From: Alphaproteobacteria bacterium
GTDB taxonomy: Bacteria > Pseudomonadota > Alphaproteobacteria > Sphingomonadales > Sphingomonadaceae
Length of the DNA stretch: 6,406 nt
Reading direction: 5' to 3'
Assembly (NCBI GenBank): GCA_020249025.1
Contig: JADCGM010000418.1
Span: forward strand, 1-6,406
The notes beneath the pieces are model-generated. The model did no database searches, was not told where the DNA came from, and saw only the letters and a list, made by a program, of their open reading frames with translations. Positions 4,462 through 6,406 of the stretch are shown piece after piece. The position numbers and the translations under genes are program-made. Positions within the stretch are counted from its first letter, which is position 1; every line of letters starts with the position of its first letter.

Positions 4462-6406
4462 CCGTCCGCACCGAGGCCGACCGCGAGCATATGTTCTCAC
4501 GCCGCGCCGTCCTGCTCGGCGCGGGCATGGGCGGGCTCGGCGTGCTGCTCGCCGGGCGCATGGCCTATCTCTCGGTGTTCGAGCAGGAAAAATACAAGCT
4601 TCTCGCCGAGGACAACCGCGTCTCGGTGCGCCTCATCCCGCCGCGGCGCGGCTGGATCGTCGACCGCAAGGGTCGGCCGCTCGCGCTCAACCGCCCCGAC
4701 TACCGGCTCGAACTCGTGCCCGAACAGGTCGAGGACCTCGACGCCACGCTCGCCGAGATTTCCCGCGTCATCCCGCTCGACGCCGAGGCGATCGAGCGCA
4801 TCAAGGACGATATCAAGGCGCACCCGCGCTACGTTCCCGTCGAGGTCGTCGACCAGCTCGACTGGCAGAGCTTCGCGGCGATCAACGTGCGCCTGCCCGA
4901 ACTTCCCGGGGTCCAGCCGGTGCGCGGCTTTGCGCGCCACTATCCCGACGGCCCGGCGGTCGGCCATCTGCTCGGCTATGTCGGCGCGCCGACGCGCGAG
5001 CAGTTCGAGGAGACGCGCGATCCGCTCTACGTCTTCCCGGGCTTCCGGCTTGGCAAGGACGGCATCGAGAAGGCGCTCGACACGCAGCTGCGCGGCGAGG
5101 CCGGCGCGCGCCGGGTGGAGGTCAACGCCCGCGGCCGCATCCTGCGCGAACTCGACACCATCCCCGACAAGCAGGGCGACACCGTCCGCCTGACCATCGA
5201 CAAGGACCTGCAGGCCTATGCCGCGCGCCGCATCGGCGACGAATCGGCCTCGGTCGTAGTCATGGACTGCTGGACCGGCGAGGTGCTGTGCATGGTCTCC
5301 ATGCCCGCCTTCGATCCCAACAGCTTCTCGGACGGCATCGGGCGCAAGGAGTGGGCGGACCTGATGGCGAACGACCATCACCCGCTCATCAACAAGTCGG
5401 TGCAGGGCGTCTATCCGCCGGGCTCGACCTTCAAGATGGTGACCGCGCTCGCGGGTCTGGAGGCCGGCGTCTCACCCGACTGGTCGTGCAACTGCTCGGG
5501 CCGCTACATGCTCGGCCGCCATGCCTTCCACTGCTGGCGGCGCGGCGGCCATGGCCGCGTCGACATGCGCTATTCGATCACCCAGAGCTGCGACGTCTAT
5601 TATTACACTCTCGGCCGCGAGATCGGCATCGACGCCATCGCCGGCATGGCCAAGCGCCTCGGCCTCAACACCGTCTACGACGATCTCCCCGTCCCCACGC
5701 AGCGCAAGGGCGTGATGGGCGATCCCGAGTGGAAGATGCGCCGCTACAAGAAGGGCTGGCTGCAGGGCGAGACGCTCAACGCCTCGATCGGCCAGGGCTA
5801 TACCGCGACGACCCCGCTCCAGCTCGCGGTGATGGCGGCGCGCCTCGCTTCGGGGCGCGCGGTCGAGCCGCGGCTGCTCGTCGACGGCAAGGCGGCGATC
5901 GCCCCCTCGCTCGGCATCAGCGCCGAGCATCTCCAGATCATCCACGGCGGCATGTTCGACGTCGTCAATTCCGGGCGCGGCACCGCCATCAACGCCCGCA
6001 TCCGATCCGAGATGGTGCGGATGTCGGGCAAAACCGGCTCGGCGCAGGTCAAGCGCATCACCATGGCCGACCGCCGCGCCGGCCGCACCAGCTCGGACCA
6101 GATGCCCTGGCGCTTCCGCGACCATGCGCTGTTCGTCGCCTTCGCCCCCGCCGAGGCGCCACGCTACGCCGCCGCCGTCGTCGTCGAGCATGGCTCGCAC
6201 GGCTCCAGCGCCGCCGCTCCCATCGCCCGCGACGTGCTCCAGCTGCTGTTCGAGCCCGCCGCCGCGCAGCGCACCCTCGCCGCCTTCGAAGAAAAGTGGG
6301 CCGCCGACCGCGCCCGCATCGCCGCCGCCGAGGCTTATGCCCAGCGCCAGGCCGACGCCGCCGCCGCGCAAGCGGCCAACGGGAGCGCGACGCAGGCCGC
6401 CGCGAC
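4458..6406 (+). CDS. mrdA: Penicillin-binding protein 2, elongasome transpeptidase (3' end beyond window)
   Basis: PBP2 is the class B transpeptidase that cross-links peptidoglycan in the periplasm during elongation, acting with RodA and regulated by MreC. The frame is open from ATG 4458 to the window edge: 649 codons plus two bases, with no stop, so the C-terminus is missing. Seen in order: a short cytoplasmic N-terminus with SRRAVL (14-19), one membrane helix at about 17-40, the start of the pedestal domain with RRGWIVDR (63-70), GKDGIEK (199-205), then the transpeptidase domain from about 246. Catalytic motifs are STFK (S323 nucleophile, K326), S377-C-D379 (the SxD form typical of PBP2) and KTGS (525-528). 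C346, C359, H365 and C378 may form a metal site. After the domain comes an Ala-rich helical tail from about 610. Start choice: the ATGA overlap with mreD; ATG 4491 (M12) is the alternative, and neither has a clear Shine-Dalgarno. The neighbour beyond the edge is expected to be rodA. Confidence 0.97.
   Translation, partial: MTVRTEADREHMFSRRAVLLGAGMGGLGVLLAGRMAYLSVFEQEKYKLLAEDNRVSVRLIPPRRGWIVDRKGRPLALNRPDYRLELVPEQVEDLDATLAEISRVIPLDAEAIERIKDDIKAHPRYVPVEVVDQLDWQSFAAINVRLPELPGVQPVRGFARHYPDGPAVGHLLGYVGAPTREQFEETRDPLYVFPGFRLGKDGIEKALDTQLRGEAGARRVEVNARGRILRELDTIPDKQGDTVRLTIDKDLQAYAARRIGDESASVVVMDCWTGEVLCMVSMPAFDPNSFSDGIGRKEWADLMANDHHPLINKSVQGVYPPGSTFKMVTALAGLEAGVSPDWSCNCSGRYMLGRHAFHCWRRGGHGRVDMRYSITQSCDVYYYTLGREIGIDAIAGMAKRLGLNTVYDDLPVPTQRKGVMGDPEWKMRRYKKGWLQGETLNASIGQGYTATTPLQLAVMAARLASGRAVEPRLLVDGKAAIAPSLGISAEHLQIIHGGMFDVVNSGRGTAINARIRSEMVRMSGKTGSAQVKRITMADRRAGRTSSDQMPWRFRDHALFVAFAPAEAPRYAAAVVVEHGSHGSSAAAPIARDVLQLLFEPAAAQRTLAAFEEKWAADRARIAAAEAYAQRQADAAAAQAANGSATQAAA

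Noticed and set aside
3868..4500. A 210-codon minus-strand frame opposite mreD
   Set aside because: Arg/Gln/His/Glu-rich, which is the expected complement of a hydrophobic membrane-protein gene in GC-rich DNA. No independent support.
4497..5381. A 294-codon minus-strand frame antisense to mrdA
   Set aside because: It is an antisense shadow of the PBP2 pedestal and early transpeptidase region, with no domain, no plausible RBS noted, and biased composition.
5472..6371. A 299-codon minus-strand frame antisense to the mrdA 3' part
   Set aside because: Gly/Ala/Asp/His-rich shadow frame. The sense strand carries the SxD and KTGS catalytic motifs in an uninterrupted frame.

Overview
This window is a conserved housekeeping locus from a high-GC alphaproteobacterium, most likely a member of Sphingomonadales. 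The evidence is the protein sequences (the MutL N-terminus, the PBP2 with its Cys-rich transpeptidase insert), the strong G/C bias at third codon positions, and the gene order mreB-mreC-mreD-mrdA, which is also the rod-shape operon order in other alphaproteobacteria. The family assignments are firm; the order-level placement is an inference.

Layout: mutL (mismatch repair) fills the left third on the minus strand, from 1791 down to 10. A 192-base divergent intergenic region (1792-1983) separates it from the rod-shape operon on the plus strand. The intergenic region carries a perfect 9-bp G/C inverted repeat just upstream of the mreB ribosome binding site. The operon then runs mreB (1984-3024), a 31-base gap with a strong Shine-Dalgarno sequence, mreC (3056-3940), mreD (3937-4461) and mrdA/PBP2 (4458 to beyond the window end). 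The last two junctions are 4-base start/stop overlaps (GTGA and ATGA), typical of translational coupling. The usual next gene, rodA, would lie to the right of the window.

How the genes work together: MreB forms cytoplasmic, membrane-associated filaments. MreC (one membrane pass, coiled coil, periplasmic beta domains) and MreD (multi-pass membrane protein) link them to PBP2, the periplasmic peptidoglycan transpeptidase of cell elongation, which acts with the RodA glycosyltransferase. MutL is functionally unrelated. It has the endonuclease motifs expected in bacteria without MutH.

No mobile element, CRISPR array, tRNA, rRNA, toxin-antitoxin or defence module is visible, and no gene looks broken or horizontally acquired. 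I found no evidence of an undescribed system. The points most worth a second look are the hairpin in the mreB leader, a probable Cys3-His metal site in PBP2, and a twin-arginine-like motif at the PBP2 N-terminus.
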